Positions 1-9,593 of a stretch of DNA of 64,000 nt are shown here, one piece after another. The notes beneath the pieces were generated by a model, which ran no database searches, had not been told where the DNA came from, and worked only from the letters and a program-made list of their open reading frames with translations. Where the stretch lies: positions 1-64,000 of the forward strand of contig QOOZ01000014.1 in assembly GCA_003331195.1 (NCBI GenBank), written 5' to 3'. Source of the stretch: Puniceicoccaceae bacterium (GTDB taxonomy: Bacteria > Verrucomicrobiota > Verrucomicrobiia > Opitutales > Coraliomargaritaceae). Both the position numbers and the translations under genes were made by a program. The number at the start of each line of letters is the position of its first letter. Position 1 is the first letter of the stretch.

Positions 1-101
1 CATTCTCTGACAATGTATTCGGTCTGGTTGAGTTTAGCACTGAAGAACTTGATGGTGTTGAACAAGACACAGCTGCAGTTGAGCTGATTTACAGCTTCTA
101 A
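1..101 (+). CDS. C-terminal end of a probable outer-membrane porin (partial)
   Basis: The reading frame is open from the first base (codons from base 3) and ends at TAA 99-101, leaving 32 residues that finish in AVELIYSF. Alternating polar and hydrophobic residues with a terminal aromatic Phe is the usual last beta-strand (beta-signal) of Gram-negative outer-membrane barrels. The gene is followed by a strong terminator and lies just upstream of the urea uptake operon, so a porin for small nitrogen compounds is possible, but that is inference. The start and most of the gene lie outside the window. Confidence 0.55.
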   Translation, partial: FSDNVFGLVEFSTEELDGVEQDTAAVELIYSF

Positions 102-134
102 GCTTGTTTTAGCACTAAAACTTAGTTTATTTCT

Positions 135-165
135 GGGGGCTCACGTTAAGTGAGCCCCCTTTTTT
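135..165 (+). terminator. Rho-independent terminator after the porin gene
   Basis: A perfect 10-bp stem (GGGGGCTCAC at 135-144 with GTGAGCCCCC at 150-159), a 5-nt loop and six T residues (160-165). The T run ends exactly at the ATG of the next gene. Confidence 0.92.
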
Positions 166-690
166 ATGAGAACTAAGCAACACAGATTCCTAATTATTCT
201 TTGCCTCGCTCTTCTGGGACCTTGTCTGGGTGCCCTGCAGGCACAAAGCCAGGAAGCAGTCACCCGCGCTGAGTATGAGGCGCTCGCCGCTAAGGTCGCG
301 CAGCTCGAAGCCCGTCTGGCCGGCGTTCAGTCCCAGCAGCTTGACTCGATTACTCAAGAGGTGCTGGCTTCGATGCCAGCAAGCACCAGTAGTCAAGCCA
401 GTCCCAGCCTAATCGAAAATGTCGTGGCTGCGGTCAAGCAGCGCGAACAGGAAGTTAATTTTCCTTGGATGGACAGCGCTAAGTGGGCACCCCTGCGCAT
501 GGGGATGAGCCCAGAGGATGTGATCGCGCAGCTCGGTGAGCCCACTCTAGATGAGCCATCGCTGAATCGCCGCATCGATTTTGTCTATACTTATCAAGGG
601 CGACGTCCTGCGACTAATAAGAAAATTGAGGGTAAAGTCCGTTTTTATAAAGGAGAGGCGATTGATATCGAACGCCCAGCGCTCGATTAG
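166..690 (+). CDS. Secreted coiled-coil protein with BamE/SmpA-like domain
   Basis: A 174-residue protein with a signal peptide (RFLIILCLALLG core, probable cleavage after ALQA), then a short coiled-coil stretch rich in Ala/Glu/Gln (about 30-65). A C-terminal domain (about 100-170) reads W-x-P-L-R-x-G-M-S-x-E-D-V-x-x-x-L-G-E-P followed by strands YTYQG and GKVRFYKGE. The G-M-S-x-E-x-V-x-x-x-L-G-x-P pattern is the hallmark of the SmpA/BamE fold; the true role is unknown. No lipobox is present (Pro precedes the only Cys), so it is predicted periplasmic. The ATG directly abuts the upstream terminator T-tract, leaving no ribosome binding site, but no later Met would keep the signal peptide. Confidence 0.75.
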   Translation: MRTKQHRFLIILCLALLGPCLGALQAQSQEAVTRAEYEALAAKVAQLEARLAGVQSQQLDSITQEVLASMPASTSSQASPSLIENVVAAVKQREQEVNFPWMDSAKWAPLRMGMSPEDVIAQLGEPTLDEPSLNRRIDFVYTYQGRRPATNKKIEGKVRFYKGEAIDIERPALD

Positions 691-721
691 GCAATTGCTC
701 ATTATCCGGCTTTCTTGAAAT

Positions 722-750
722 CGCCCCGCAGTTTTGCGGGGCGTTTTTTT
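722..750 (+). terminator. Rho-independent terminator
   Basis: The stem CGCCCCGCA (722-730) pairs perfectly with TGCGGGGCG (735-743) across a 4-nt loop and is followed by seven T residues. It separates the BamE-like gene from the urea transport operon. Confidence 0.93.
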
Positions 751-842
751 GTACCTATTCATAAGGGGGCGCAGTTAGGCGAGATATCCTAAATCGAGAA
801 AATCTTTTTCAGGAAGGATAAAAAATCAGGACTCCTGAAGCT

Positions 843-858
843 TGGCATCAGTACTGCT
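843..858 (+). promoter_or_regulatory. Candidate sigma-54 promoter of urtA
   Basis: TTGGCATCAGTACTGC carries GG at 844-845 and GC at 856-857, separated by exactly 10 bases, matching the invariant GG-N10-GC spacing of sigma-54 -24/-12 promoters (consensus TTGGCAC-N5-TTGC). The predicted transcription start is near 869, giving a leader of about 55 nt before urtA. A short palindrome TCAGG-ACT-CCTGA (826-838) sits just upstream. Nitrogen-regulated sigma-54 control of urea uptake is common, but no NtrC site was confirmed. Confidence 0.5.
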
Positions 859-924
859 GACTCATGCTGAAGTCATATTTTATGCTTCATTCTTAATTAG
901 AAAATACTCACATATCATTACAAA

Positions 925-2178
925 ATGGAAAATTCATTCAAAAAAATCCTATCGCTGGTTGCTGTAGCTGCGTTCGCTCTTTCTGCGTCCACAGTTCGCG
1001 CTGACGATACTGTCAAAGTTGGCATCCTGCACTCTTTGAGTGGCACGATGGCGATCTCCGAAACCTCACTGCGTGACGTCCTCTTGTTCACCTTTGATGA
1101 AATCAATGCCAGCGGTGGTGTGCTCGGCAAAATGATCGAGCCCGTCGAGGCAGACGGTGCCTCTGATTGGCCGACCTTTGCTGAAAAGGCGGAAGAACTG
1201 CTTGCCAAAGATGAGGCATCTGCCGTGTTCGGTTGCTGGACATCAGTCAGTCGCAAGTTCGTCCTGCCAGTCTTCGAAAAATATAACGGCCTGCTTTTCT
1301 ACCCCGTCCAGTACGAGGGTGAGGAAGAGTCGCCCAATATTTTCTACACGGCTGAAGCGGTCGGACAGCAAGCCATTCCTGCTGTCGATTACTTGCTCGA
1401 AGAAGGGTATACTAAGTTCTACCTGATTGGTACGGACTACGTTTACCCACAGACAACCAACATCGTGCTGTTTGAATACCTACTTTCTAAGGGTATTCCA
1501 GTCGAAAACATTGGTGGTGGTATCCGTTATGAGGGTGACGTTGCCGTCTCCGCGGGTAACTACACACCGTTTGGTCACACTGATTTCCAGCAAATTGTTG
1601 CTGAGATCAAAGACTTTGCTGCTTCAGGCGATGCCTGCGTGGTCAACACGATTAATGGAGACGCAAACGTACCATTCTTCAAAGAAATTGCCGCTTCTGG
1701 CCTGACTTCTGATGACTGCCCGATCGTATCATTCTCGCTTTCAGAGGATGAATTCCGCGGTCTGCCTACTAAAGACCTCGTTGGTCACCTCGGTTGCTGG
1801 ACTTACTTCATGTCCATCGATTCTCCTGCCAACGATAGCTTCAAGGCGAAGTTCCAAGACTGGCTTGCGACTGATGCGCCAGCCGCAGTGGCCAAAGAGG
1901 GCCGTGTGACTTGTAGCCCAATGGTATTGTCTTACAACGGCGTCTACCTCTGGAAGGCTGCAGTTGAAAAAGCGGGTACTTTTGACACCGATGCAGTGAT
2001 TGCAGCCCTTGAAAGTGGTATTTCTTTCGACGGCCCTGGTGGAACAGTGACCACGCAGAAGAATCACCACCTTACAAAGAGTGTCTACATCGGCGAGACA
2101 CTTGAAGACGGTCAGTTCGAGATCCTCGAGGTCATGCCTGACGTTTATGGAGAGCCTTGGTTGAAAGGCACTTTTTAG
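925..2178 (+). CDS. urtA: Urea ABC transporter, substrate-binding protein
   Basis: 417 residues. An N-terminal signal peptide (charged start, then [16 protein letters not shown], cleavage near residue 27) is followed by a periplasmic-binding fold starting [17 protein letters not shown], the typical opening of UrtA/FmdD-type amide-binding proteins. Motifs such as GTDYVYPQT and [12 protein letters not shown] fit UrtA closely. It captures urea in the periplasm for UrtBCDE. It is first in urtABCDE, behind a candidate sigma-54 promoter and separated from urtB by a GC-rich hairpin, so it may be made in excess over the membrane parts. The start has no Shine-Dalgarno sequence (upstream bases are AT-rich). 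Confidence 0.95.
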   Translation: MENSFKKILSLVAVAAFALSASTVRADDTVKVGILHSLSGTMAISETSLRDVLLFTFDEINASGGVLGKMIEPVEADGASDWPTFAEKAEELLAKDEASAVFGCWTSVSRKFVLPVFEKYNGLLFYPVQYEGEEESPNIFYTAEAVGQQAIPAVDYLLEEGYTKFYLIGTDYVYPQTTNIVLFEYLLSKGIPVENIGGGIRYEGDVAVSAGNYTPFGHTDFQQIVAEIKDFAASGDACVVNTINGDANVPFFKEIAASGLTSDDCPIVSFSLSEDEFRGLPTKDLVGHLGCWTYFMSIDSPANDSFKAKFQDWLATDAPAAVAKEGRVTCSPMVLSYNGVYLWKAAVEKAGTFDTDAVIAALESGISFDGPGGTVTTQKNHHLTKSVYIGETLEDGQFEILEVMPDVYGEPWLKGTF

Positions 2179-2228
2179 TAAGACGACTCTGCTAGTTAAT
2201 TCCTAGTGTAGTTGTGGTTTTGTTTGGC

Positions 2229-2260
2229 GGGGGCTTGTGGGATAATTCCTGCAAGCCCCC
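2229..2260 (+). promoter_or_regulatory. Intercistronic hairpin between urtA and urtB
   Basis: GGGGGCTTG (2229-2237) pairs with CAAGCCCCC (2252-2260) around a 14-nt loop. No T-tract follows, so it is more likely a 3'-end stabiliser or partial attenuator that raises urtA mRNA over urtBCDE than a full terminator. Only the pairing is seen; the function is inferred. Confidence 0.6.
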
Positions 2261-2317
2261 CTTCACATTGGTAGCGATAACAATCGTTGCTCTACTCGTG
2301 GATAATACCGTTTTTTA

Positions 2318-3988
2318 ATGATACCTCATTTCTCTTTTTTAGGCTGCAGCGGTAAATCCACAGTGAAGCATTGGATCTGTTTACTGATCACTGCCGCAAT
2401 TCTGACCAGCGCAGCCAGTGCACGGGACGCTCGCACTGTGATGGCTGAACTCATGCAGGCCGAGCGCGCCGAACAGGCTGGTTTAATCGAAGAATTGAGC
2501 ACCTATGGCGATACGATCATCGCCGATATTTATGAGGCCTGGCGCACGGGCGGAATTTACTTGTTGGAGCAAGACGGGGGCTCGCAATTGCTGCAATTTA
2601 CCGATGCGCAAGAGTGGGCGCTTGTTCACAATGGGGCTGTAATCAGTTTGTCCGAAGCGGAAGCTGCGGCTGCCAAGAAGCAGCGCCCCGCACGCGCCCT
2701 GCGCAAGCAAATGAAGCGCATCATCGATACGCTTGGTCTCAAGGCTGACAACACCGCCTTGCGCATTGACTCGGCGATCAAGCTGGGGCGCAGCCAAAAA
2801 GCCGAATTTATTCCAGCCTTGGAGGCGCGTCTCAAGGTCGAGACAGACAAGCAGGTGCGCTCCGCCCTGCAAGAGGCTCTGGCAATCAGTTGGCTAGCGA
2901 ACGGAGAGGACGCGCAAGTAGTCGAAGCGGTGCAGACGCTCAAGGCCCTGAATTCAGTCGCAGCACGAGCCTTTCTGGAGGAGCTTATGCAAGCGGAAGG
3001 GGACAATGAGCGCGTGGACAGTTCATTGTCGGATGCCTGCGCTGAGGCTTTAATCTCAATTGAGCGGCACATGAAGCAACAAGAATTTTTTGGCAGTTTC
3101 TTCCGCGGCTTTAGTACAGGATCGGTGCTTCTGATCGTATCCTTTGGCTTAGCCATTACCTTTGGCTTGATGGGTGTGATCAATATGGCGCATGGCGAAT
3201 TTGTCGCGATAGGCGGCTACGTGACTTTTCTGGTACAAAACTTCTTCATCCAGACATGGGGCCTGAGTAGTTCTGCCTTTGGTTGGTATTTTATCGTCGC
3301 CTTGCCGGTCAGCTTCATCGTGGCTGCAGTGATTGGGCTAATAATGGAGGTATCGATCATTCGCTTTCTCTATCGCCGCCCGCTGGAGTCGCTTTTGTGT
3401 ACTTGGGGGATCTCGATGGTCATGCAGCAGGGCTTTAGGCTCATCTTTGGCGCGGCTAATGTGCAGGTGAATAATCCAACATGGCTCATGGGTAATTTGA
3501 GCTTCGCCGGCTTCCAAATGAGTTACACCCGTTTACTCATTATATTAATCGCTTTAGTTGTCGTGGCACTAACTTGGTTATTGCTTCGGCAAACGAATCT
3601 GGGGCTACACATTCGTGCTGTTATGCAAAACCGACACATGGCAAGTAGTCTCGGAGTGCCTGTTGCACGAGTAAATAGAATGACTTTTGCCCTCGGTTGC
3701 GGACTGGCAGCATTGGGAGGAGCTGTACTATCTCAGATTGGAAATGTGGGTCCATCAATGGGTCAAGCTTACATCGTGGATAGCTTTATGGTCGTTGTAA
3801 CGGGAAGCGTTGGTAATTTATTGGGTGCGGGACTCTCAGCCATGGGTATCGGCATGGTTGATCAACTACTGCAGCCATCGCTCGGTCCAGTGATGGGCAA
3901 GATCACCGTATTTGTGGTCATTATACTTTTCTTACAATGGCGCCCGGGTGGGCTGTTCCCGACGCTCTCCCGCAGTCTCGACGATTAA
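2318..3988 (+). CDS. urtB: Urea ABC transporter, permease UrtB
   Basis: 556 residues: a signal-like hydrophobic start (about 20-36), a roughly 200-residue polar helical extension in the periplasm (about 38-250), then the LIV-type permease with about eight membrane helices. The permease signature [16 protein letters not shown] lies near residue 286, and the loop [20 protein letters not shown] is also present. The long N-terminal extension is normal for UrtB and distinguishes it from LivH. It forms the inner-membrane channel with UrtC. The ATG at 2318 follows a T-rich stretch and has no Shine-Dalgarno sequence. Confidence 0.93.
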   Translation: MIPHFSFLGCSGKSTVKHWICLLITAAILTSAASARDARTVMAELMQAERAEQAGLIEELSTYGDTIIADIYEAWRTGGIYLLEQDGGSQLLQFTDAQEWALVHNGAVISLSEAEAAAAKKQRPARALRKQMKRIIDTLGLKADNTALRIDSAIKLGRSQKAEFIPALEARLKVETDKQVRSALQEALAISWLANGEDAQVVEAVQTLKALNSVAARAFLEELMQAEGDNERVDSSLSDACAEALISIERHMKQQEFFGSFFRGFSTGSVLLIVSFGLAITFGLMGVINMAHGEFVAIGGYVTFLVQNFFIQTWGLSSSAFGWYFIVALPVSFIVAAVIGLIMEVSIIRFLYRRPLESLLCTWGISMVMQQGFRLIFGAANVQVNNPTWLMGNLSFAGFQMSYTRLLIILIALVVVALTWLLLRQTNLGLHIRAVMQNRHMASSLGVPVARVNRMTFALGCGLAALGGAVLSQIGNVGPSMGQAYIVDSFMVVVTGSVGNLLGAGLSAMGIGMVDQLLQPSLGPVMGKITVFVVIILFLQWRPGGLFPTLSRSLDD

Positions 3989-4005
3989 TCGCACAGGCCT
4001 ATGTT

Positions 4006-5115
4006 ATGAAATTTTCGACCGAGATGAAAAAAGAGATGGGCATCCTGTGCTTAGTCACAGGCTTGCTGATGTTAATTCCCTTGTTCAACGCGGTGGGCCC
4101 AGAGTCTGGGCCGCTCTCAGTCAGCGCTTTTCAGGTGTCCTTGTGGGGAAAATACCTGACCTATGCGGTCTTGGCGATGAGCCTTAATTTGTTGTGGGGC
4201 TACACGGGCTTGTTGTGCCTTTGCCAGAGTTTATTCTTTGCCCTCGGTGGGTATGCGATGGGCATGTATCTAATGCTTATGATTGGTGAGCGCGGTGCCT
4301 ACAAAAGCGTGCTCCCAGACTTCATGGTATTTTTGGGCTATCAAAAATTACCGCTCCATTGGGAGCCCTTTTATAATTTCGCCTTTACCGTGGGTGCGGT
4401 CCTCTGGGTGCCTGGATTGCTTGCCTTCGTCTTCGGCTTTCTCGCGTTTCGCTCGCGCATCAAGGGAGTGTATTTCTCGATTTTGACTCAAGCGCTGACC
4501 TACGCCGCCTGTTTAATGTTTTTCCGTAATGACTTTACCTTCGGCGGCAACAATGGCTTTACCGACTTCAAAGACATTCTCGGTTGTAATATCAACTCAG
4601 ATGCTACCATCCGGGGGCTTTTTATCGCCACGACCGCACTCATGGTCTGCACTTATTTAATCACCTCTGGCTTGCTGGCATCGAAGCTCGGTAAAGTACA
4701 GCAAGCGATTCGTGATTCGGAAAACCGAGTACTTTTTTCTGGCTATTCGACCACCAGCTTTAAGCTGATGATTTTTGTCCTGTCGGCGATGATCGCCGGC
4801 GCAGCCGGAGCCTTGTATGTGCCACAGGTGGGTGGTATTAACCCGAGCGCGATGGAGGCGGCGAAGTCGCTAGAGGTCGTGGTGTGGGTGGCTGTGGGTG
4901 GTCGCGGAACCAAGTGGGGTCCAGTGATCGGCGCCATACTGGTGAATTTTATCAAGAGCTACACGACGCATGCCTTTCCAGACTACTGGTTAATCATCAT
5001 GGGTGGAATGTTTGTCTGTGTGGTACTTTTCATGCCTGACGGGATTGTTGGTGTCTATAAACAGGCGAAGTCTTATTTCGCTCGCCAACGTTCACTGGAA
5101 ACAACTGCTGCATAA
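4006..5115 (+). CDS. urtC: Urea ABC transporter, permease UrtC
   Basis: 369 residues from the ATG at 4006 ([12 protein letters not shown]). An upstream in-frame ATG at 3937 lies inside urtB and would add 23 non-membrane residues, so it is rejected. It is a LivM-type permease with about ten hydrophobic segments. The family features are [20 protein letters not shown] near residue 55 and the EAA-like loop [18 protein letters not shown] near residue 230, followed by [17 protein letters not shown]. It pairs with UrtB in the inner membrane. urtD starts 3 nt after the stop codon, so translation is probably coupled. Confidence 0.93.
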   Translation: MKFSTEMKKEMGILCLVTGLLMLIPLFNAVGPESGPLSVSAFQVSLWGKYLTYAVLAMSLNLLWGYTGLLCLCQSLFFALGGYAMGMYLMLMIGERGAYKSVLPDFMVFLGYQKLPLHWEPFYNFAFTVGAVLWVPGLLAFVFGFLAFRSRIKGVYFSILTQALTYAACLMFFRNDFTFGGNNGFTDFKDILGCNINSDATIRGLFIATTALMVCTYLITSGLLASKLGKVQQAIRDSENRVLFSGYSTTSFKLMIFVLSAMIAGAAGALYVPQVGGINPSAMEAAKSLEVVVWVAVGGRGTKWGPVIGAILVNFIKSYTTHAFPDYWLIIMGGMFVCVVLFMPDGIVGVYKQAKSYFARQRSLETTAA

Positions 5116-5118
5116 ACG

Positions 5119-5925
5119 ATGTCGACTCACCACACGCCTCTGTATCGCGACACACCTTTGATTTTATCTGTTTCAGGTGTGACTAAAGCCTTTGATGGAT
5201 TTAAGGCGATCGATGATTTGAATTTTTATTTAGAAGAGGGCGAATTACGTACCATAATTGGCCCCAATGGTGCCGGCAAAAGTACTTTTATGGATATTAT
5301 CACCGGGCGCACACGGCCTGATGTGGGCTCGGTCACGATGCACGAAAAAGATGGCCGCGATTACAATTTAGCTAAATTGCGCGAGTTTGAAATCAACCGC
5401 CGAGGAATCGGGCGCAAGTTCCAGACGCCGTCGATCTACAAGTCCCACACCGTTTACGATAATTTAATTTTATCGCTCAATAAAAAGCGCGGTGTTTTTG
5501 CGACTTTGTTTTATCGCGAATCTAGGGAGGACCGCGAGCGCATCATGGAGGTGCTCAAGACCGTTCGCTTGGATACGCGCGCCAATGACTTGGCGGGCAT
5601 GCTCTCACACGGGCAGAAGCAATGGCTCGAGATCGGCATGCTGCTCGCGCAAGATCCTCGCCTGCTACTCATCGATGAGCCCGCTGCTGGAATGAGCGAT
5701 GAAGAAACTGAGCGCACCGGTGAGCTGCTAATGAGCTTAGAGAATAAGCACAGCTTAATTGTGATCGAACACGATATGGAATTTATTCGGCAAATTGCGC
5801 GCAAGGTAACTGTCTTACACCAAGGGCATGTGCTCAAAGAAGGCTCCTTCGAGAGCGTGAAAGCTGATCCCGAGGTCATACAGGTCTACTTGGGCCGGCA
5901 GGGTAAGCGCGCGGAGAACAATTAG
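5119..5925 (+). CDS. urtD: Urea ABC transporter, ATP-binding protein UrtD
   Basis: 268 residues. Walker A GPNGAGKST near residue 49, ABC signature LSHGQKQWLEIGM near 160, Walker B LLLIDEPAAGM near 178 and the H-loop IVIEHDMEFI. The S-H-G-Q form of the signature is typical for the LivG/UrtD subfamily. It powers urea import with UrtE on the cytoplasmic face of UrtBC. It begins 3 nt after urtC and precedes urtE by 8 nt. Confidence 0.95.
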   Translation: MSTHHTPLYRDTPLILSVSGVTKAFDGFKAIDDLNFYLEEGELRTIIGPNGAGKSTFMDIITGRTRPDVGSVTMHEKDGRDYNLAKLREFEINRRGIGRKFQTPSIYKSHTVYDNLILSLNKKRGVFATLFYRESREDRERIMEVLKTVRLDTRANDLAGMLSHGQKQWLEIGMLLAQDPRLLLIDEPAAGMSDEETERTGELLMSLENKHSLIVIEHDMEFIRQIARKVTVLHQGHVLKEGSFESVKADPEVIQVYLGRQGKRAENN

Positions 5926-5933
5926 AAATAGCT

Positions 5934-6665
5934 ATGAGCTCAAGCGCAGAAAACCCTCCGAGCCAAGCATTGCTCTCCGTTAGTGATCTAAAGGCGAGCT
6001 ACGATGAGTCCATCATTTTGCGCGGTGTCGATTTAGAGGTGCCACCTAATTCAGTCGTGGCGCTCTTAGGACGTAACGGAGTGGGGAAGACCTCCTTGCT
6101 ACGCAGTATCATGGGCCTGATGCCGCGCACGGAGGGCAAAATTTATTTTGAGGGAAAATCGATCGGAGGACTGCGCGGTGACCAACGCGCACGACTTGGA
6201 TTGGGCTACGTGCCTCAGGGCCGCGACATTTTCCCGAACCTGTCCGTGCTAGAGAATCTCGAGGTTAGCCTTAGTATAGCTGGCAAGGCGGGCAAGGAAC
6301 GGCTCGAACAAGTATACACTCTGTTTCCAGTGATTCATGAGATGCTTGCCCGAAAGGGTGGCGTTCTGTCTGGGGGTCAGCAGCAACAACTTGCGATCGG
6401 CCGCGCATTACTCACAAATCCAAAACTGCTCATTCTCGATGAGCCGACCGAAGGGATTCAGCCTTCGATTATCGACCAAATTGAGGATGCCATCCATCTG
6501 CTTAAAAAAGAGGGGAACTTGAGCATTATTTTAGTCGAACAATATCTTGATTTTGCTAAAGCTGCTAGTGATAAATTCTATATCCTCGATCGCGGAAGTG
6601 TGGTTCTCACGGGTGAGTCCGAAGAACTCACTCCGGACGTGATCGGCAAGCACTTGACTGTTTAA
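5934..6665 (+). CDS. urtE: Urea ABC transporter, ATP-binding protein UrtE
   Basis: 243 residues. Walker A GRNGVGKTS near residue 45, signature LSGGQQQQLAIGRAL near 144, Walker B LLILDEPTEGIQPSII and switch His replaced by Gln (ILVEQYLDFA), as is usual for the LivF/UrtE group. The phrase DEPTEGIQPS is characteristic of UrtE. It is the second ATPase of the urea importer. The urease structural genes begin 14 nt downstream, so transporter and enzyme are probably one transcript. Confidence 0.95.
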   Translation: MSSSAENPPSQALLSVSDLKASYDESIILRGVDLEVPPNSVVALLGRNGVGKTSLLRSIMGLMPRTEGKIYFEGKSIGGLRGDQRARLGLGYVPQGRDIFPNLSVLENLEVSLSIAGKAGKERLEQVYTLFPVIHEMLARKGGVLSGGQQQQLAIGRALLTNPKLLILDEPTEGIQPSIIDQIEDAIHLLKKEGNLSIILVEQYLDFAKAASDKFYILDRGSVVLTGESEELTPDVIGKHLTV

Positions 6666-6679
6666 TTTCCTTTTAACCT

Positions 6680-6982
6680 ATGCACCTCACTCCTCGAGAA
6701 CAAGATAAGCTCATGATCGTCGTAGCGGCTGACTTGGCGCGACGTCGTCAAGCCCGTGGTTTGAAACTAAATTATCCGGAGTCTATTGCCGTCATCACTT
6801 ACGAGATACTAGAAGGTATTCGTGATGGGAAAACCGTCGCTGACTTAATGAGCTATGGCACTAGCATTCTTAAACGTGATGATGTCATGGAGGGCGTGCC
6901 TGAAATGATCCATGAAGTGCAGGTCGAAGGCACTTTTCTAGATGGCACCAAATTGGTCACTGTTCATAATCCGATTCGATGA
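6680..6982 (+). CDS. ureA: Urease gamma subunit
   Basis: 100 residues, the family length. It starts [20 protein letters not shown] and carries the conserved [20 protein letters not shown] and the [20 protein letters not shown] region. It is the smallest of the three structural urease chains (gamma), forming the trimeric apoenzyme with UreB and UreC. Its TGA overlaps the ureB ATG (ATGA at 6979-6982), indicating translational coupling. There is no Shine-Dalgarno sequence (pyrimidine-rich leader). Confidence 0.97.
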   Translation: MHLTPREQDKLMIVVAADLARRRQARGLKLNYPESIAVITYEILEGIRDGKTVADLMSYGTSILKRDDVMEGVPEMIHEVQVEGTFLDGTKLVTVHNPIR

Positions 6983-7293
6983 TACCCGGCGAATACAAAT
7001 ATTCTAATTCCGAAGCCTTGATCTGTGGTAATCTTGGTTTGAAAACCATTACAGTTAAGGTAGCTAATACGGGAGACCGCCCCGTGCAAATTGGTAGCCA
7101 CTTTCATTTTTATGAAGTGAATTCATCGCTCGAATTCGACCGTACCGCGGCCAAAGGCTTTCGCCTAAACATTGCCGCGGGCACCGCAGTCCGCTTTGAG
7201 CCCGGCGACATTCGTGAAGTCGATCTGGTAGCCCTTGCCGGTCAGCGAAAGGTCTTTGGACTAAATAACAAAGTCGATGCGCAGCTCGATTAG
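6979..7293 (+). CDS. ureB: Urease beta subunit
   Basis: 104 residues starting [18 protein letters not shown], with the family core [40 protein letters not shown] and [13 protein letters not shown]. It is a beta-sandwich structural subunit. It overlaps ureA by 4 nt and precedes ureC by 26 nt. Separate ureA, ureB and ureC genes are the common bacterial arrangement. Confidence 0.97.
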   Translation: MIPGEYKYSNSEALICGNLGLKTITVKVANTGDRPVQIGSHFHFYEVNSSLEFDRTAAKGFRLNIAAGTAVRFEPGDIREVDLVALAGQRKVFGLNNKVDAQLD

Positions 7294-7319
7294 CGATCAA
7301 TTATAATTTACTATACATC

Positions 7320-9053
7320 ATGAGCCTTGAATTTACTCGTCGTCAATATGCCGAAATGTTTGGTCCGACTGTAGGTGACCAAGTCCGCCTCGCAGATACC
7401 GAGCTTTTCATCGAAGTGGAGAAGGACCTCATTGCCGAAGCCGGTGGTTATGGTAACGAGGTTAAATTCGGTGGCGGGAAAGTGATTCGAGATGGGATGG
7501 GTCAATCGCCTCTTGCCTTGGATTCAGACTGCCTAGACCTAGTCCTAACCAATGCGACAATTATCGATCCGATCCTTGGGATCATTAAAGCAGACATCGG
7601 AGTGAAAGGTGGCCGGATCGCGGGGATTGGTCACGCGGGCAATCCTCTCATTCAGTCCGGTGTGACTGAAGGTATGGTGATTGGCGCGGGTACGGAAGTG
7701 ATCGCAGCCGAGGGTCATATTGTGACTGCTGGCGGATTCGATTCGCACATACATTTTATTTGCCCGCAGCAAATCAACGAAGCGCTGACGAGCGGCGTCA
7801 CTACGATGGTAGGCGGAGGTACTGGGCCAGCAACCGGCACTAATGCCACGACTTGCACACCTGGCGCTTGGAATATTCACAAGATGTTGGAGTCCGCTGA
7901 AGCTTTCCCTATGAACCTTGGCTTTATGGGGAAGGGCAACGCTTCCAACCACGAAGCTTTGCGTGAGCAAGTGGAGGCTGGTGCGATGGGCCTAAAGTTA
8001 CACGAAGATTGGGGTACCACTCCGAGTGCAATCGATCACTGTTTAACTGTGGCCGACGAGATGGATGTGCAGGTTGCCATTCACACCGATACTTTGAATG
8101 AGTCTGGTTTTGTCGAAACAACGATTGGCGCATTCAAAGACCGCGTCATCCATACTTTCCATTCGGAAGGAGCGGGCGGTGGGCACGCACCTGATATTTT
8201 GAAGGTCTGTGGACAAGCTAATGTCTTACCGTCTTCGACTAATCCGACACGGCCCTACACCGTTAATACTATCGATGAGCACCTCGATATGCTGATGGTC
8301 TGCCATCACCTCGATTCAAAGATTCCCGAAGATGTGGCCTTTGCCGAATCACGTATCCGCCCGCAGACGATTGCGGCCGAAGATATTTTGCACGACCGTG
8401 GCGCGATTTCAATCATGTCGAGCGACAGTCAGGCTATGGGCCGTGTGGGCGAAGTCATTATTCGCACCTGGCAAACAGCCGATAAAATGAAGAAACAATT
8501 CGGCAAGCTGGAGCCAAAGGGGCATCCAGCGGCGGATAACTTTCGCGTGCTGCGCTACATCGCAAAGTATACTATCAATCCGGCTATCGCCTGTGGATGT
8601 GTGGCCGATGTGGGTAGCTTAGAGGTGGGTAAGCTCGCCGATATCGTTTTGTTTAAGCCTGCTTTCTTCGGGGTTAAGCCAGAGCTCGTGCTCAAAGGTG
8701 GGCTCATTGCCACGGCTAATATGGGAGATCCTAATGCATCCATCCCGACACCACAGCCAATGTATTACCGCCCTCAGTTTGCGGCTTTCGGTAAAGCAAT
8801 TTCGAACACTTCAATTACTTTCCTAAGTCAAGCGGCCATTGATGCGAGCGTGCCGGAAGAACTGGAATTGAAGAAGCTGATTCGTCCGGTTTCAAATACA
8901 CGTAACATTTCGAAGCGTGACATGGTATTGAATAATTATCTCCCCGATATCGAAATTGACCCTGAAACCTATACGGTGACCGCTGACGGCGAGGTCTTAC
9001 ATTGCGAACCAGCCGACTTGTTGCCTATGGCGCAGCGGTATTTTTTATTCTGA
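7320..9053 (+). CDS. ureC: Urease alpha subunit (catalytic)
   Basis: 577 residues, close to the usual 567-572. It hydrolyses urea to ammonia and carbamate at a di-nickel site. Visible active-site elements are HIHF (Ni ligands, about residue 142), the carbamylated lysine in GLKLHEDWG (about 225), [27 protein letters not shown], the flap histidine in MVCHHLD (about 326) and the final ligand in [14 protein letters not shown]. All key residues are present, so an active enzyme is expected. It is followed by the accessory genes, with ureE starting 75 nt downstream. Confidence 0.98.
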   Translation: MSLEFTRRQYAEMFGPTVGDQVRLADTELFIEVEKDLIAEAGGYGNEVKFGGGKVIRDGMGQSPLALDSDCLDLVLTNATIIDPILGIIKADIGVKGGRIAGIGHAGNPLIQSGVTEGMVIGAGTEVIAAEGHIVTAGGFDSHIHFICPQQINEALTSGVTTMVGGGTGPATGTNATTCTPGAWNIHKMLESAEAFPMNLGFMGKGNASNHEALREQVEAGAMGLKLHEDWGTTPSAIDHCLTVADEMDVQVAIHTDTLNESGFVETTIGAFKDRVIHTFHSEGAGGGHAPDILKVCGQANVLPSSTNPTRPYTVNTIDEHLDMLMVCHHLDSKIPEDVAFAESRIRPQTIAAEDILHDRGAISIMSSDSQAMGRVGEVIIRTWQTADKMKKQFGKLEPKGHPAADNFRVLRYIAKYTINPAIACGCVADVGSLEVGKLADIVLFKPAFFGVKPELVLKGGLIATANMGDPNASIPTPQPMYYRPQFAAFGKAISNTSITFLSQAAIDASVPEELELKKLIRPVSNTRNISKRDMVLNNYLPDIEIDPETYTVTADGEVLHCEPADLLPMAQRYFLF

Positions 9054-9128
9054 TAATATATAGGTATGACTATCTTGTCGCTATAACTATTCTGCACAAA
9101 CGCGACCGGATCGCCGCCACGATAAAAA

Positions 9129-9590
9129 ATGCACCTCATTACCCAAGCAATCTCCCAAATTCCCGAAAGCCTGAAGTCTATTTCGATTCCGGTGGATCGC
9201 CACAAGCTTGCCCGCCGTCGCTGGCGTGGCACGGCGACCGATGGTACCGACTTCGGTTTTGATGTGGGTGACGCACTCGCACATGGCGATTGCGTCTATA
9301 CGGCAGAGAGAAATGCCTATGTGATCGAGCAAATGCCTGAAGATTGTTTTTTAATAGCTCTGAAAGAAGCCAAGGAGAGCGCGTGGATTGGCTGGATGAT
9401 TGGCAACCTGCATTTTAAGGCTGCTTTTAGTGAAGAGGGGTTGCTCGTCCAAGACGACTTGGCGGTCGAACAAATGTTGGATCGTGAGCATATCCATTAC
9501 CAACGCGTGCAGAGAATCTTCCAGCCGAGCAAGCAAGCGGGGCACTCGCACGATCACGACCATGCGCATAGCCATAGCCATAGTCATTAA
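9129..9590 (+). CDS. ureE: Urease accessory protein UreE (nickel chaperone)
   Basis: 153 residues. An N-terminal substrate-like domain (about 1-70) and a metal-binding domain are followed by a histidine-rich tail, GHSHDHDHAHSHSHSH. The His tail is the known nickel storage and delivery element of many UreE proteins. It hands Ni to the UreD-UreF-UreG complex. The ureF start lies immediately after the stop codon. Confidence 0.93.
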   Translation: MHLITQAISQIPESLKSISIPVDRHKLARRRWRGTATDGTDFGFDVGDALAHGDCVYTAERNAYVIEQMPEDCFLIALKEAKESAWIGWMIGNLHFKAAFSEEGLLVQDDLAVEQMLDREHIHYQRVQRIFQPSKQAGHSHDHDHAHSHSHSH

Positions 9591-9593
9591 GTG

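Noticed and set aside
918-1256. A 112-codon antisense frame over the urtA start
   Set aside because: It overlaps the urtA signal peptide on the opposite strand and its product is Ser/Ala-rich low complexity.
2626-3183. A 185-codon frame on the - strand within urtB
   Set aside because: It is a shadow of the urtB coding frame, with a low-complexity Ser/Ala/Arg product.
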